NCBI RefSeq assembly: GCF_002201515.1
Contig: NZ_CP021421.1
Span: 3,162,001 to 3,226,000 of the forward strand
Direction of reading: 5' to 3'
Length of the DNA stretch: 64,000 bases
Source of the DNA: Muribaculum intestinale
GTDB taxonomy: Bacteria; Bacteroidota; Bacteroidia; Bacteroidales; Muribaculaceae
Part shown: positions 44,274 to 53,180 of the stretch, one piece after another
Layout: each line of letters begins with the position of its first letter
Numbering within the stretch: position 1 is the first letter of the stretch
Notes under the pieces: generated by a model
Database searches by the model: none
Told to the model about the DNA's origin: nothing
What the model saw: only the letters and a program-made list of their open reading frames with translations
Program-made: the position numbers and the translations under genes

Positions 44274-45401
44274 ATGCCAAACTATACGACCTTACGCGAT
44301 GTTGTGCCAATATTGGAAGATTTGAGGCAGCTTACGAAAGTTCCGCTGGTAGCCAAACAGGATACAATTTTATACAAGCGAATTGCCGAAGCCACCAGCA
44401 AACTATGTTCTATTGATATCGAAAACGCTATCATCGAATCTCACGCCTCTGGAGAAATCGGAAAGGTACAAGCTGACCAAACCCGAAATTACTGTGCCGA
44501 GATTGCAACAAGGCTACTTACATTCTGGAGTGTATTCCATACGTTGGACCGTGAACGTAAGAATAAATCCAAGGCAGACATGATAGACGGGTACGAAAGC
44601 AACCACTTCCTAAAAGACGTGGAGATTTTCTATATCTGTGCAGCTCATTATGAGTACGCACTAAAGGCTTGCCACAAAATCCCGGTGCCTGACGACTGGA
44701 CGATAGATAAATACAAACAGGAAATCGAGCAATTCCATATGTCCGAAACCCGTGAAGGATGGCTTGAAAAGAAACGGGAGTTCCTTAAGAAATTACAGGA
44801 AAGCGTTGAATATGACGAATTTCTGTTGAAGCCATCATTCGATGTGTACCATGAGTTGCGAAGTGTCTGTCGTAGAATTTTCATCACGGTGGAGCGATAC
44901 TTTCCGCCATGTGAAATTCGGTTACATCCGAAATGTAAAGAAACCTTTATCCAAAAGATGCAGGTTCCCAATGGTAGTTATCCGGCACCTGAACAACCTG
45001 TAAAACAGAATCAGACAAATACGAAATCATGCCGACAATGGGAAGAAGATCTGTTCCCTATGTTACTTGTTTCGGAGTTATACGAAGTTTGTTCTGATGT
45101 TTTCGACAGCACCGAGACTCAGTTCCATTCATCGCTCAATCTCCATGGTAAGCATGAACCTATAAAGATACGACCAAAACAGAAAATCAAGGCGTGTTAT
45201 CTCATATCGAAATTATACGAGATTGTTCCGGCCAAGCATAAAGCAGCGTGGCGCGAGGATATTCTCGCTCATCTTGATATTCAGTGGAGCTACTATGAAA
45301 AGAAGTATTGTCATCCACGCGGCGATGATGCCAGTGTGTCAAGCAGAGAGTATGCTGATGAGATTGACAGAATCCTCAAAAATCATAAAAAGCGAGCATG
45401 A
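44274..45401 (+). CDS. Unknown helical protein of element B
   Basis: A 375-residue soluble protein from the ATG at 44274 (an upstream TTG at 44232 gives 14 more residues). It is rich in predicted helices and charged residues. Recognisable stretches are only EIFYICAAHYEYALKACHKI, YHELRSVCRRIFITVERYFPP and a final QWSYYEKKYCHPRGDDASVSSREYADEI. No domain known to me. Transcribed away from the Panacea pair and upstream of the replication block, it sits where elements often carry defence or accessory genes. No function is assigned. Confidence 0.6.
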   Translation: MPNYTTLRDVVPILEDLRQLTKVPLVAKQDTILYKRIAEATSKLCSIDIENAIIESHASGEIGKVQADQTRNYCAEIATRLLTFWSVFHTLDRERKNKSKADMIDGYESNHFLKDVEIFYICAAHYEYALKACHKIPVPDDWTIDKYKQEIEQFHMSETREGWLEKKREFLKKLQESVEYDEFLLKPSFDVYHELRSVCRRIFITVERYFPPCEIRLHPKCKETFIQKMQVPNGSYPAPEQPVKQNQTNTKSCRQWEEDLFPMLLVSELYEVCSDVFDSTETQFHSSLNLHGKHEPIKIRPKQKIKACYLISKLYEIVPAKHKAAWREDILAHLDIQWSYYEKKYCHPRGDDASVSSREYADEIDRILKNHKKRA

Positions 45402-45470
45402 GAGTCCTTGCAACTTAAAGATACCACTCGCGCACCACTTTCACCACTTGAAATTCCACTTTTGAAACCT

Positions 45471-45639
45471 CATGATACTACCCGTTAGAGTTTGATACTC
45501 TGGCGGGTAGCTTTGCTATATACATATTCATACACCACATACACACCACTCATGGCCGGCAGTAATTTTGCAGTGTCCGGGAGTTACTCGGATGCGCCCT
45601 ACAAGAGGGCGGTAAGTACAACTCTAAACAACACTGCGT
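45471..45639 (+). promoter_or_regulatory. Structured leader of the element B replication operon
   Basis: A strong hairpin CTACCCG...CGGGTAG (about 45479-45510) overlaps a TAGCTTTG -7-like box (45508-45515). A second hairpin GCGCCC/GGGCGG lies near 45595-45614 in the roughly 120-nt leader before DUF3853. This suggests transcriptional or post-transcriptional control of replication genes. The upstream hairpin may also terminate the 44274-45401 transcript. Confidence 0.4.
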
Positions 45640-45969
45640 ATGACAAAAGACCAGTTACTCAAACTTCCTCTCTGGCAGTACACCGGAGAACAATTTTTAG
45701 AATTACTTGACTCTCATTTTGTCAAGACTCCACCCGCACCCACAAGCGTAACCTCTGACGAAAATGTTGCCACCACAGCAAAGCGTTGGCTCGTTTATGG
45801 AATCAAAGGACTATGCGACCTTCTCCAGTGCAGCAAGGCTACTGCACACCGTATCAAGAACAGTGGCGTAATCAAAGATGCCATTACACAATCAGGCAGA
45901 AAAATCGTCATAGACGCCCAGAAAGCACTCGACCTTATGCAGGCTTATAAGGAAGGAGGTGAAAAGTGA
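45640..45969 (+). CDS. DUF3853 HTH protein (element B)
   Basis: A 109-residue protein matching DUF3853: MTKDQLLKLPLWQYTGEQFLELL at the N-terminus, and the C-terminal HTH segment WLVYGIKGLCDLLQCSKATAHRIKNSGVIKDAITQSGRKIVIDAQKAL. These proteins precede the replication ATPase in Bacteroides mobilizable elements and probably regulate replication or excision. Its stop overlaps the GTG start of the next gene (45966-45969). Confidence 0.85.
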   Translation: MTKDQLLKLPLWQYTGEQFLELLDSHFVKTPPAPTSVTSDENVATTAKRWLVYGIKGLCDLLQCSKATAHRIKNSGVIKDAITQSGRKIVIDAQKALDLMQAYKEGGEK

Positions 45970-47009
45970 GCGAAGTAAAGCAAGACATCCTCCGACTCTG
46001 GGAGGAGAAGCAGTTGAGAATCACTGATGAGATTCAGACTGCGCCGGAGGTGCTGTATGCCAATGGCAGCGTTATCGGCACACTTGGTAACTTCTCGGCA
46101 TCCACCGGAAAGGCGAAAAGCAAAAAGACCTTTAATGTAGCTGCCATTGTCGGTGCTTCGCTCGTCAACGGCAAGGTGCTGGGCTATACCGTCGAGTTTC
46201 CTGACGACAAGCGCACAATCCTCTATTTCGACACCGAGCAAAGTCCGTATCACTGTCAGAAGGTCATGGAGCGCGCTCTGCGACTGGCAAAACTGCCGAC
46301 CGACACCCATCCGGAGAATCTGAAATTCGCGGCCCTGCGTCAGCTTACACCCTCGTTGCGCCTTGAGGTTATCGAACAGGCCATCATCAATACTCCCGGC
46401 GTTGGTCTGGTAATCATCGATGGTGTGCGCGACCTGATGTATGACATCAACTGCGCCAAGGAGTCCACCGACCTTATTGGCAAGCTGATGGAATGGACTG
46501 ACAAATTCCAGATACATATACACACCGTCCTGCATCTCAACAAGAGCGATGACAATGCCCGTGGCCATGTAGGTACCGAGCTGAACAACAAGGCTGAAAC
46601 CGTCCTTCAGGTGAGCCGCAGTAAAACAGATGATACCGTGTCTGAGGTCTGCGCCGCCATGATACGCGCCGCCGAGTTCGACCCGTTTGCATTCCGTATC
46701 AATGACTACGGTCTGCCGGAGATAGCCAGCGGATATGTGTTCACCGAACCGGGCAAGAAAGCCAAAGATCCGTATCCCTACAAGGAGTTGACCGAGGAAC
46801 AGCACCGCGAAGCGTTGGCGGTAGTTTTCGTCAACGGCCCGATAAAAGGTTGTCGCAATTTCGAGGCGGCATTGAAAGCCGGATATGCCGCCTGCGGACA
46901 CTCGTATTCCAACAATAAGGTCAAGGGCTTAAAGACCTTTCTTGACAACAAAGGCATGATTCGCTATGAGAACCGCGAGTATATCTACAATCCGGATTTC
47001 TACTATTGA
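45966..47009 (+). CDS. RepA-like AAA ATPase (element B)
   Basis: A 347-residue helicase-like ATPase of the RecA fold (AAA_25/RepA group). The Walker A position reads GNFSASTGKAKSKKTFN and is atypical. Walker B is VGLVIIDGVRDLMYD and motif III-like is HTVLHLNKSDDNARGHVGTEL. The C-terminal part resembles a winged helix (GYAACGHSYSNNKVKGLKTFLDNKGMIRYENREY). It starts with GTG, overlapping the DUF3853 stop. Probably the replicative initiator/helicase of the excised circle. A homologous type occurs in element C, while element A uses DUF3987 instead. Confidence 0.8.
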   Translation: MSEVKQDILRLWEEKQLRITDEIQTAPEVLYANGSVIGTLGNFSASTGKAKSKKTFNVAAIVGASLVNGKVLGYTVEFPDDKRTILYFDTEQSPYHCQKVMERALRLAKLPTDTHPENLKFAALRQLTPSLRLEVIEQAIINTPGVGLVIIDGVRDLMYDINCAKESTDLIGKLMEWTDKFQIHIHTVLHLNKSDDNARGHVGTELNNKAETVLQVSRSKTDDTVSEVCAAMIRAAEFDPFAFRINDYGLPEIASGYVFTEPGKKAKDPYPYKELTEEQHREALAVVFVNGPIKGCRNFEAALKAGYAACGHSYSNNKVKGLKTFLDNKGMIRYENREYIYNPDFYY

Positions 47010-47020
47010 GAAACACAATT

Positions 47021-47072
47021 CTGGTTTGGTTTAGCAAAGGGCATATATAATAGGACCTGAACCACGAACCAG
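47021..47072. repeat. Inverted-repeat site between ATPase and primase genes (element B)
   Basis: CTGGTTTGGTTT at the left and AACC, ACG, AACCAG at the right flank a central GGGCATATATAA segment. It is a 52-bp head-to-head arrangement of GGTT words around an AT-rich core. A related site lies at 56131-56172. Candidate origin or single-strand initiation site. Confidence 0.5.
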
Positions 47073-47095
47073 CTCACCCAAACATTTTAGAACTC

Positions 47096-47983
47096 ATGAT
47101 AAAAGAGATTAAATCAATCCCTTTAGCCACCTTCTTGTCTCAACTCGGACATGAACCGACGGCAAGAAAAGGAACGAGGCTATGGTATAAGTCGCCATTG
47201 CGACAGGAACATACGCCGTCGTTTAAGGTGGAAACCACGCTCAATTGCTGGTATGATTTCGGACTTGGCAGAGGCGGCAACATCATTGACCTTGCAACCG
47301 AGATATATCGGTCAACCGACCTGCGCTATCTCATGCGTTGCATCGCTGACAGTTGTCCGGTGCCATCGGTGCAGACAGTCGCTTCCTCTTATCCCCAGCG
47401 ACACTCTGCGCCGAGCATGGAGCGATTTGAGGTCGTGCCACTGGAACACCGCGCACTTGTCGCATACCTCCAAGAGCGTGGCATTCCGGCACACATCGCC
47501 AAAGCGAAATGCAAGGAGGCTCACTACAACGTTAACGGCAGATTTTATTTTGCCGTGGCATTCGAGAATGTCAGCGGTGGCCGGGAACTGCGCAACCGAT
47601 ATTTCAAAGGTTGCCGGGGTCGCAAGGACATCTCATATCTGCCGTGGGCGAGAGATGGCCCGTCAAAAGAGTGTGCCGTGTTCGAGGGGTTTATTGATTA
47701 TCTCTCCGCACTCACACTCGGCATAATCAGCGGAGCCGACGCAATCATACTCAACTCGGTTGTCAATACCAACAAGGCTGTGCCATATCTCAAAGGCTAC
47801 ACCACCATCAACTACTATCTTGACAACGACACTGCCGGACGAACAGCACTCACCGAGCTGACAGCCATATATGGCTCTGCGGTGATTGACCGCTCCATAC
47901 TATACTCCGAGTTCAACGACTTGAATGAGTATCTCACAAATCAAAGTTTCACCAAAAACACACTATCCAATGAAAACAAATAA
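47096..47983 (+). CDS. CHC2/TOPRIM primase-like protein (element B)
   Basis: A 295-residue primase-like protein. The N-terminal DnaG-type zinc-finger domain (degenerate: TRLWYKSPLRQEHTPSFKVETTLNCWYDFGLGRGGNIIDL keeps the fold pattern PF..ExTPSF.V....n.w.dfg.g.gG..idl) is followed by a TOPRIM domain. The TOPRIM part has CAVFEGFIDYLSAL (catalytic Glu) and INYYLDNDTAGRTAL (DxD). It is of the Toprim_2/DUF3991 kind encoded by many Bacteroides elements. Its end overlaps the DUF3408 gene by 14 bp. It is the functional counterpart of DUF6371 in elements A and C. Confidence 0.85.
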   Translation: MIKEIKSIPLATFLSQLGHEPTARKGTRLWYKSPLRQEHTPSFKVETTLNCWYDFGLGRGGNIIDLATEIYRSTDLRYLMRCIADSCPVPSVQTVASSYPQRHSAPSMERFEVVPLEHRALVAYLQERGIPAHIAKAKCKEAHYNVNGRFYFAVAFENVSGGRELRNRYFKGCRGRKDISYLPWARDGPSKECAVFEGFIDYLSALTLGIISGADAIILNSVVNTNKAVPYLKGYTTINYYLDNDTAGRTALTELTAIYGSAVIDRSILYSEFNDLNEYLTNQSFTKNTLSNENK

Positions 47984-48449
47984 ATCCACCGCATCCAAGT
48001 CAACCGAGTTGACCGATGCACCCGAATCCAAAGTATCAACCATCAAATCACAAATTATTATGCAACCGGATAATTCAATCAACTCAACCATCCCTGTCAA
48101 TCCTGTTAACAGCGACAACGCTGTTAACAGCACCAATCCTACCAATACAGACAATCTGTTCGACAACGAGCAGACGGCAACCGATACTACCGAGCAGCCC
48201 AAGCAACAGCGCGTGGGCAAGCAGCAGCGCAAATTGGATTACGCCGAGTTCAAGGCTACCTATCTCACACCTGCAAAACTGATGAAGCGTCATCAGGTCA
48301 ACATAGAGGACAGCGTATGGGCGAAGCTCGAACGCATCGCCCGCATCCTCGGTGACCGTGACACCACCGTCGGCAGCTACATCAATGCTGTCCTTTTGGA
48401 GCATCTCAATCTCTATGCCGACGACATCGAAATATGGCGTAAACTCTGA
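47970..48449 (+). CDS. DUF3408-like mobilizable-element protein (element B)
   Basis: A 159-residue homologue of the element A protein at 35921-36436, same two-part structure: a repeated Asn/Ser/Thr-rich N-terminus and the conserved C-terminus from KQQRVGKQQRKLDYAEFKATYL to DDIEIWRKL. I start at the ATG at 47970, 14 bp inside the primase gene. An upstream frame extension to 47925 is merely the primase sequence in another frame. The conserved C-terminus is ribbon-helix-helix-like and lies next to oriT, suggesting an oriT-binding accessory role. Confidence 0.72.
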   Translation: MKTNKSTASKSTELTDAPESKVSTIKSQIIMQPDNSINSTIPVNPVNSDNAVNSTNPTNTDNLFDNEQTATDTTEQPKQQRVGKQQRKLDYAEFKATYLTPAKLMKRHQVNIEDSVWAKLERIARILGDRDTTVGSYINAVLLEHLNLYADDIEIWRKL

Positions 48450-48623
48450 GATAATAATGTCGGGGGACCACTGCACCCGGTACACCGTGGGGCAGCTTCC
48501 CGATGAACGTAGTGAATTGGGAAGGCAAGGATATGTTTCGGGATTTCTTTTTCTCCGAAAACGACTCCCAAAACTGCGCAGCATAAGCCGCTCTTTGCCT
48601 CCCAATTCAAATAAACCACAACA
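48450..48623 (+). other. oriT candidate of element B
   Basis: Contains the 78 bp (48468-48545) shared exactly with element A. Inverted repeats: CTTCCC (48496-48501) with GGGAAG (48519-48524), and TGAATTGGGAAGGCAA (48513-48528) with TTTGCCTCCCAATTCA (48594-48609, one bulge). Lies directly upstream of mobC. Confidence 0.72.
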
Positions 48624-49019
48624 ATGTCTACTATGAGTAAACCTACTGTCAGGAAGGGTGGTCGTCCCTCTAAACCGACCGATGAGAAGCGCACCCATGT
48701 GGTTACAATCAAACTGAACGATGCCGAATACTCCGACCTTCTGGAGCGGTCAAAAGCCGCCGGAGTAAAGATGGCGGAGTATGTCAGACACGGCGCGTTC
48801 CGGCTCACGATTGTCAGTCGCCTGAGCGGGATTGAACAGGAAATTGCCAGAGGAATACTAAATCTCAGTTCCGATTTCAATCAGGCAATGACCTGTTTTC
48901 ATCAGCTCAAACTTCGCAGCGCGGCCAATAAATTAGCCGCTGTCGTCGATAAGATGTTTGACATTCTCAAAAAATTAAGACCCAATAAAGAGACTGATTA
49001 TGTTTGCAAGAATACTTAA
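48624..49019 (+). CDS. mobC: MobC-like relaxosome accessory protein (element B)
   Basis: 131 residues, highly similar to the element A protein (KGGRPSKPTDEKRTHVVTIKL..., C-terminal NLSSDFNQAMTCFHQLKLRSA identical). Ribbon-helix-helix-like N-terminal half and helical MobC C-terminal half. It overlaps the relaxase gene by 20 bp, the same overlap as in element A, so translation is coupled. Expected to open the nic region for the relaxase. Confidence 0.86.
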   Translation: MSTMSKPTVRKGGRPSKPTDEKRTHVVTIKLNDAEYSDLLERSKAAGVKMAEYVRHGAFRLTIVSRLSGIEQEIARGILNLSSDFNQAMTCFHQLKLRSAANKLAAVVDKMFDILKKLRPNKETDYVCKNT

Positions 49020-49956
49020 AAGCGGCACATTTCACGATGTCGTGGGGTATGTGACGCGCCAATTCCACGACCCGAAAGAGTACACAGCCGACACATGGCG
49101 CATCATCGGAAGCGAAAATATTTTCGTCTCCGACTATGCGAAAATGGTACAATCGTTTGAAGCTATACATGGATTTATGCCCGGAAAGGAGAATCCGGCA
49201 GGACATATTTCCATCAGTTTTGACAACGCCGATGCGCCTCGCCTGACCGATGAATTCATGGCTCAGCTCGCCAAAGAGTACATGGACGGCATGGGAATCA
49301 AGAACACCCAGTATCTTGTCGTGCGCCATCTGGAAACCGGACATCCGCATTTTCATATCGTCTATAATCGTGTGGATATGTTAGGCAAGGCAGTCGACGA
49401 GCGCAACAATTTCAGGCGCAGCGACCGTGTTGTAAAGGCTATCAAGGACAAATACGGACTCACATACTCGCCGCTGAAAAAGAAATACGAGGACAAAATT
49501 CCGGTATTTAAGGAGCGGATCAGTCAGGCGATTTATGGCTGTAAGTCGTGGGATGAGTTCTCGCGCCGCCTTGCCTGTGCAGGACTTGAGGTAAAATTCC
49601 ATGATGACCACAACACCGGCATACGCATCGGCGTGAAATTTACAGACGGTGATATAACAGTCAACGGGTCTAAAATCGACCGTGCTTTCACATATCGCCG
49701 CCTGAACAACCTCTTTGAGTTTAACCGCAAGCATGGGCAACAACAGTCTGATTACGCTCCGACGCGCCCCAAGGTAACCGTCGAATATACCCCGACGCAA
49801 AAGTCCTCACTTGTGGAAGATGTGATTGAAGCCACCGTCGGGGCAATCGGAAATCTGTTCACTCTCGGCCCCGGCTTCGACCCTGAGGAACAGGCGTTTC
49901 AAAACGCCATCAAGAAAGAAGAAGCCAAACGTAAACGCAAATCAAGAAGAATCTGA
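49000..49956 (+). CDS. mobB: Relaxase / mobilization nuclease (element B)
   Basis: A 318-residue relaxase with His motif RHLETGHPHFHIVYNRV, candidate nucleophile in FHDVVGYVTRQF (Tyr17) and C-terminal GFDPEEQAFQNAIKKEEAKRKRKSRRI. Nearly the whole length aligns with the element A relaxase, with most changes in the 125-165 and 255-285 regions. Two such similar relaxases next to identical oriT cores suggest that either enzyme can mobilise either element, or both together as one cointegrate. Confidence 0.9.
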   Translation: MFARILKSGTFHDVVGYVTRQFHDPKEYTADTWRIIGSENIFVSDYAKMVQSFEAIHGFMPGKENPAGHISISFDNADAPRLTDEFMAQLAKEYMDGMGIKNTQYLVVRHLETGHPHFHIVYNRVDMLGKAVDERNNFRRSDRVVKAIKDKYGLTYSPLKKKYEDKIPVFKERISQAIYGCKSWDEFSRRLACAGLEVKFHDDHNTGIRIGVKFTDGDITVNGSKIDRAFTYRRLNNLFEFNRKHGQQQSDYAPTRPKVTVEYTPTQKSSLVEDVIEATVGAIGNLFTLGPGFDPEEQAFQNAIKKEEAKRKRKSRRI

Positions 49957-49958
49957 AT

Positions 49959-50702
49959 ATGTCAAAGCTATATGATGACGTCAAGAAACAAGGAGAGCAG
50001 ATTGACGACCTGCAAAAGACAGTTACCAACCACGGCACACGCATCGAGACCCTCGAAACAAAAGCGAAGGCAACGCCGCCGACACAAGCAGTCAATCAAG
50101 GACCTATAACGGTGAAATTGCCCGACAACATAGCGACCAATGAAAGCGTCGGCAAACTGATTGATGAGAAACTATCAGAAACCTCAACCAACGGCACACT
50201 CAAAAAAGTTATGGAGCAACTGCCGGGTAGCCTGTCGAAAGGAGTTGCGGATGTACTGTCCGACAATCTGGGAGACAAGGTCAAGGACGCTCTTTATGAA
50301 GGATTCCGCAGGGAGTTTGCGGATGAGCGAAGAAAGCTCTATGACGTGGTGAACGACATGCGCTACAAAGCCCAGTCGATAATCTGGGGGCAATGGTGGC
50401 GTGCTACCCCACATTGGGTCTATGCCATCTTTGTGGTTCTGCTTCTCGCCGCCGGAGGTTTCGGTTATGGATTCTTCTATCAGCTCAACGAAAACTCAAA
50501 GCTAAAAGATGTGGAATGGCTCTACCGATACGAAAGGCTTTGGTGGGAAGGCAAGGAACAGGAAGATATGCTCCGCCGAGAAAAAATCTTTGCTGTCGGC
50601 ACACAACATGAGCAGGATTCAATAAAGAACCGCACCCGCCAGCTCGAAAAATCCCGACACATAGAAGAAACCTTCCTCTATTTCAACCCCACGGAGAAAT
50701 AG
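49959..50702 (+). CDS. Coiled-coil membrane protein of the mobilization module (element B)
   Basis: A 247-residue counterpart of 33657-34409. The N-terminal coiled coil (KKQGEQIDDLQKTVTNHGTRIETLE), transmembrane helix (VYAIFVVLLLAAGGFGYGFFYQL, about 155-177) and NENSKLKDVEWLYRYER motif are conserved. The middle (residues 50-140) is different and includes LPGSLSKGVADVLSDNLGDKV. Such a constant-ends, variable-middle pattern suggests a membrane tether with a diversified interaction region. Last gene of the mobilization operon, followed by a terminator. Confidence 0.7.
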   Translation: MSKLYDDVKKQGEQIDDLQKTVTNHGTRIETLETKAKATPPTQAVNQGPITVKLPDNIATNESVGKLIDEKLSETSTNGTLKKVMEQLPGSLSKGVADVLSDNLGDKVKDALYEGFRREFADERRKLYDVVNDMRYKAQSIIWGQWWRATPHWVYAIFVVLLLAAGGFGYGFFYQLNENSKLKDVEWLYRYERLWWEGKEQEDMLRREKIFAVGTQHEQDSIKNRTRQLEKSRHIEETFLYFNPTEK

Positions 50703-50718
50703 CATTACTCTAATCGTA

Positions 50719-50760
50719 AGACAGGCAACCCCAACATTTCTGCCGAGGTTGCCTGTCTTT
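50719..50760 (+). terminator. Terminator of the element B mobilization operon
   Basis: Perfect 12-bp stem AGACAGGCAACC/GGTTGCCTGTCT (50719-50730, 50747-50758) followed by TTGTCT. Confidence 0.8.
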
Positions 50761-50784
50761 GTCTATTGTATGATTAAGCTGATA

Positions 50785-50973
50785 TTATTTGAACTTGTAT
50801 AGAAAGAGCGTATCCGCACGTGCAGCATCTGATCGTTGCAGCCCTTTAATTTGGGCATCAGACATTCCTGTTTGACGATATGGTTCATATCCTCGTGTTG
50901 TAACAATAACTTTTTTCTCTAAGCTACAAGAGCAAAAAGCCATCAATGTTATTAGTAGTAATAAAATTCTCAT
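50785..50973 (-). CDS. Small lipoprotein downstream of the outer-membrane receptor
   Basis: A 62-residue predicted lipoprotein: MRILLLLITLMAFCSCS with a lipobox (Cys14 or Cys16), then a polar tail with SDAQIKGLQRSDAARADTLFLYKF. It lies 18 bp after the stop of the broken receptor gene on the same strand and may be co-transcribed with it. No family recognised. The clear signal peptide and spacing make it likelier than chance. Confidence 0.5.
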   Translation of the reverse strand: MRILLLLITLMAFCSCSLEKKVIVTTRGYEPYRQTGMSDAQIKGLQRSDAARADTLFLYKFK

Positions 50974-50990
50974 AAATCAGTAGTTTAACG

Positions 50991-53028
50991 CTATTTTCCT
51001 GTGCCAAAACGCGATGTGTCAATGTTTGTTTCTTTGGGTTTGAAGCCGTTGAACCGCCAGATGAATGTCAGTTTGAGATTGTGAGACATGTCGCGCACTT
51101 TCATCCGGTAATCCTGACCGGCATGGTTGATAGTCATGGTCGGCGACCATTTATTGAAAATGTCATCGGCTTTCAAATCAAGTTCACAGCATCGATTCTT
51201 TCCGAACTGCCATTTTACGCCGGCATCGACTTTCCATATACTCGATAAGTCGGCTATACCCTGCAATGATGGCGAGATGTAGCTGAAATCAACGGTCAGT
51301 GATACCGGGCAGTTCTGACTGAACTTAAAAGAATTGCTAAATTCACCATAGAATATCCACTTGCTGTTGTCAAAGCCGATGTCATGAAAATGGTCGGCTT
51401 TCTCCCGCTGATTGAAAACATTGGCTGTGGCCGTGGCATTCCAGATATATCCTACACCAAAAGGCGCATAAAGATTAAGCCCGACAACGCGCTTATAGTT
51501 CATGTTGATGGTCTGATAGATGAGATTCATGGCATCCGGCGATTGGTAAGGAAGCTGCACCGTGGTCTTGTCGCCATATTGGAAATAGAAGGTCGCTACT
51601 TATTTTTTGCCTGAGGATATAGTTGAACTGGGCATCATATTGAATATAGGGTTGCAACTGGAGATTACCGACAATTGTCGAGTAGTCGTTAATGTGGCTC
51701 GTGCCGCCATGTAGTTCCCAATATGAGGGATATATGCGTTGGGTGTTGAAGTTCAGTTGAAATATGCTTTTGGGTGTTTTGTAGTAAGTCGCCCCGAACT
51801 GAGGAATGAAATTCCAGTTGTGCTGATATTTAGTGTAATAATACTCACCCTTTGCCGAAAGATTGAACGACAGTCCCCAGTCGAAAGACCGTTCTGTGCC
51901 GACGTAAAAACTCGCCACATCTTCGTTGAGAATATCATCGAAATCGGGATTGTCGGACATTGCGTAGTGTTGTGAACTGTGATCTTTTGAGTGTTGATAT
52001 TCCGCGCCATAGTTCAGTTGCCACTGTCCAAGCTGATGCTGTTGGTCAATATATGCATGCCAACGGTTAATATCCTGACGGTTTTCAGAGCCAAGAAGGT
52101 AGTCTGTGTCCTTAAATAATGACTGTGAGCGGTTTTCGGAATAGCGGGTGTAGTCACCTCCTATTGTCATGCCGAATGGCGCCGTGTAGCGCAGGGCGAT
52201 ATTATGATAGCCGACAGGCGACAGCATGTTGTAGGCATTTGTATAGTTGCCCAAAGTGCCTGATGAGAGACTCCATCTCTTTGAATCGGAGATTATCTGA
52301 CCGTTGTAAGTGAGTTTGAGCGTTTTCCAAGAAGCGGATGCAAATATGGTATTGCTCCAGTTCTGACCGATTCGGCTCATGTCATCCTCAATCATAGTTC
52401 GCTTACCATCATTAAGATGATTCGACCATGTTTCCTCGCGGCTCCAAGACTTGGTGAGCGACAGCCCATAATTCAAATCAAAAGTCAAGTCCTTTATAGC
52501 GTATGCGGCTGCAAGTACACCGCCATACGAACCATAATGAGCCTGATTGTATCCGGTTCTGACTTGTCCCTGCAAGCCGTCGAGAGGCGTCGGCGTTTTC
52601 AGAACCACGTTGATTACCGCGCCATTTACATGATACTTTGCCGGAGCGGAATACATAATCTCCACGTTTTTCAGTCTGTCAACCGAAGTGTTGTAGAGAA
52701 GTTGATAAAGATTCTGGAGCGGCATATTGGTAAGCTCACCATTGAGAATAATGGTGACATTGGAAGCTCCCGCGAGCCAGATCATACCGTTATTGTTTGT
52801 GACGCCGGGCATATAGCCAAGGGCTTCAAGAATATTGTTAACCGGTTTGTCCTTGACTATTCCGGGGAGGTCGACTACCATAATTCCGTCCTTACCTTTG
52901 ACTTGAGGTTTCTCTCCCTTTACAACAACTTCATCGAGCTGTCTGGTAGAAATTGTATCAGTTGCTTCCGTCTGAGCCACAGCCGATATGAACGTAATGA
53001 ATGAAGCGAATAATATGCCTTTCCTCAT
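50991..53028 (-). pseudogene. TonB-dependent-receptor-like outer-membrane barrel, frameshifted
   Basis: Outer-membrane beta-barrel protein of about 678 residues if intact. Signal peptide MRKGILFASFITFISAVAQ, plug domain QLDEVVVKGEKPQVKGKDGIM...LEALGYMPGVTNNN...LKNVEIMYSAPAKYHVNGAVINVVLKTP, then barrel strands. It lacks the usual N-terminal carboxypeptidase-like domain and resembles OMP_b-brl_3 receptors. The frame breaks near 51590-51605 at an A6 tract (minus strand): homology continues in another frame from VATFYFQYGDKTTVQLPYQ to the end at 50991. One missing base would explain it. A recent mutation, phase variation at the homopolymer or a sequencing error are all possible. Confidence 0.8.
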
Positions 53029-53091
53029 AGCTGTTTAGTTTTTGTTTGATGCAAAATTACAGGCATATGGCCTTTGGCAGATAATCCTCAA

Positions 53092-53131
53092 CCTTATTTA
53101 GTCTGAAATGCTCCCTTATTTAGTCTTAAAT
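53092..53131. promoter_or_regulatory. Tandem operator candidate between receptor and sensor kinase genes
   Basis: CCTTATTTAGTCTGAAAT at 53092-53109 and CCTTATTTAGTCTTAAAT at 53114-53131, 22 bp apart (two helical turns), differing at one base. OmpR-type regulators bind such tandem sites. It is in the divergent promoter region, about 60-70 bp from the receptor start and 50 bp before the kinase start. Confidence 0.6.
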
Positions 53132-53180
53132 TGAAGTGTTCCTAAACAATTGTGTGACGGATTATTAGTAACTTCGCATT

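Noticed and set aside
45945..46901. 318-codon minus-strand frame opposite the element B ATPase
   Set aside because: Antisense to a gene with Walker B, overlapping neighbours and operon context; no sensible protein pattern.
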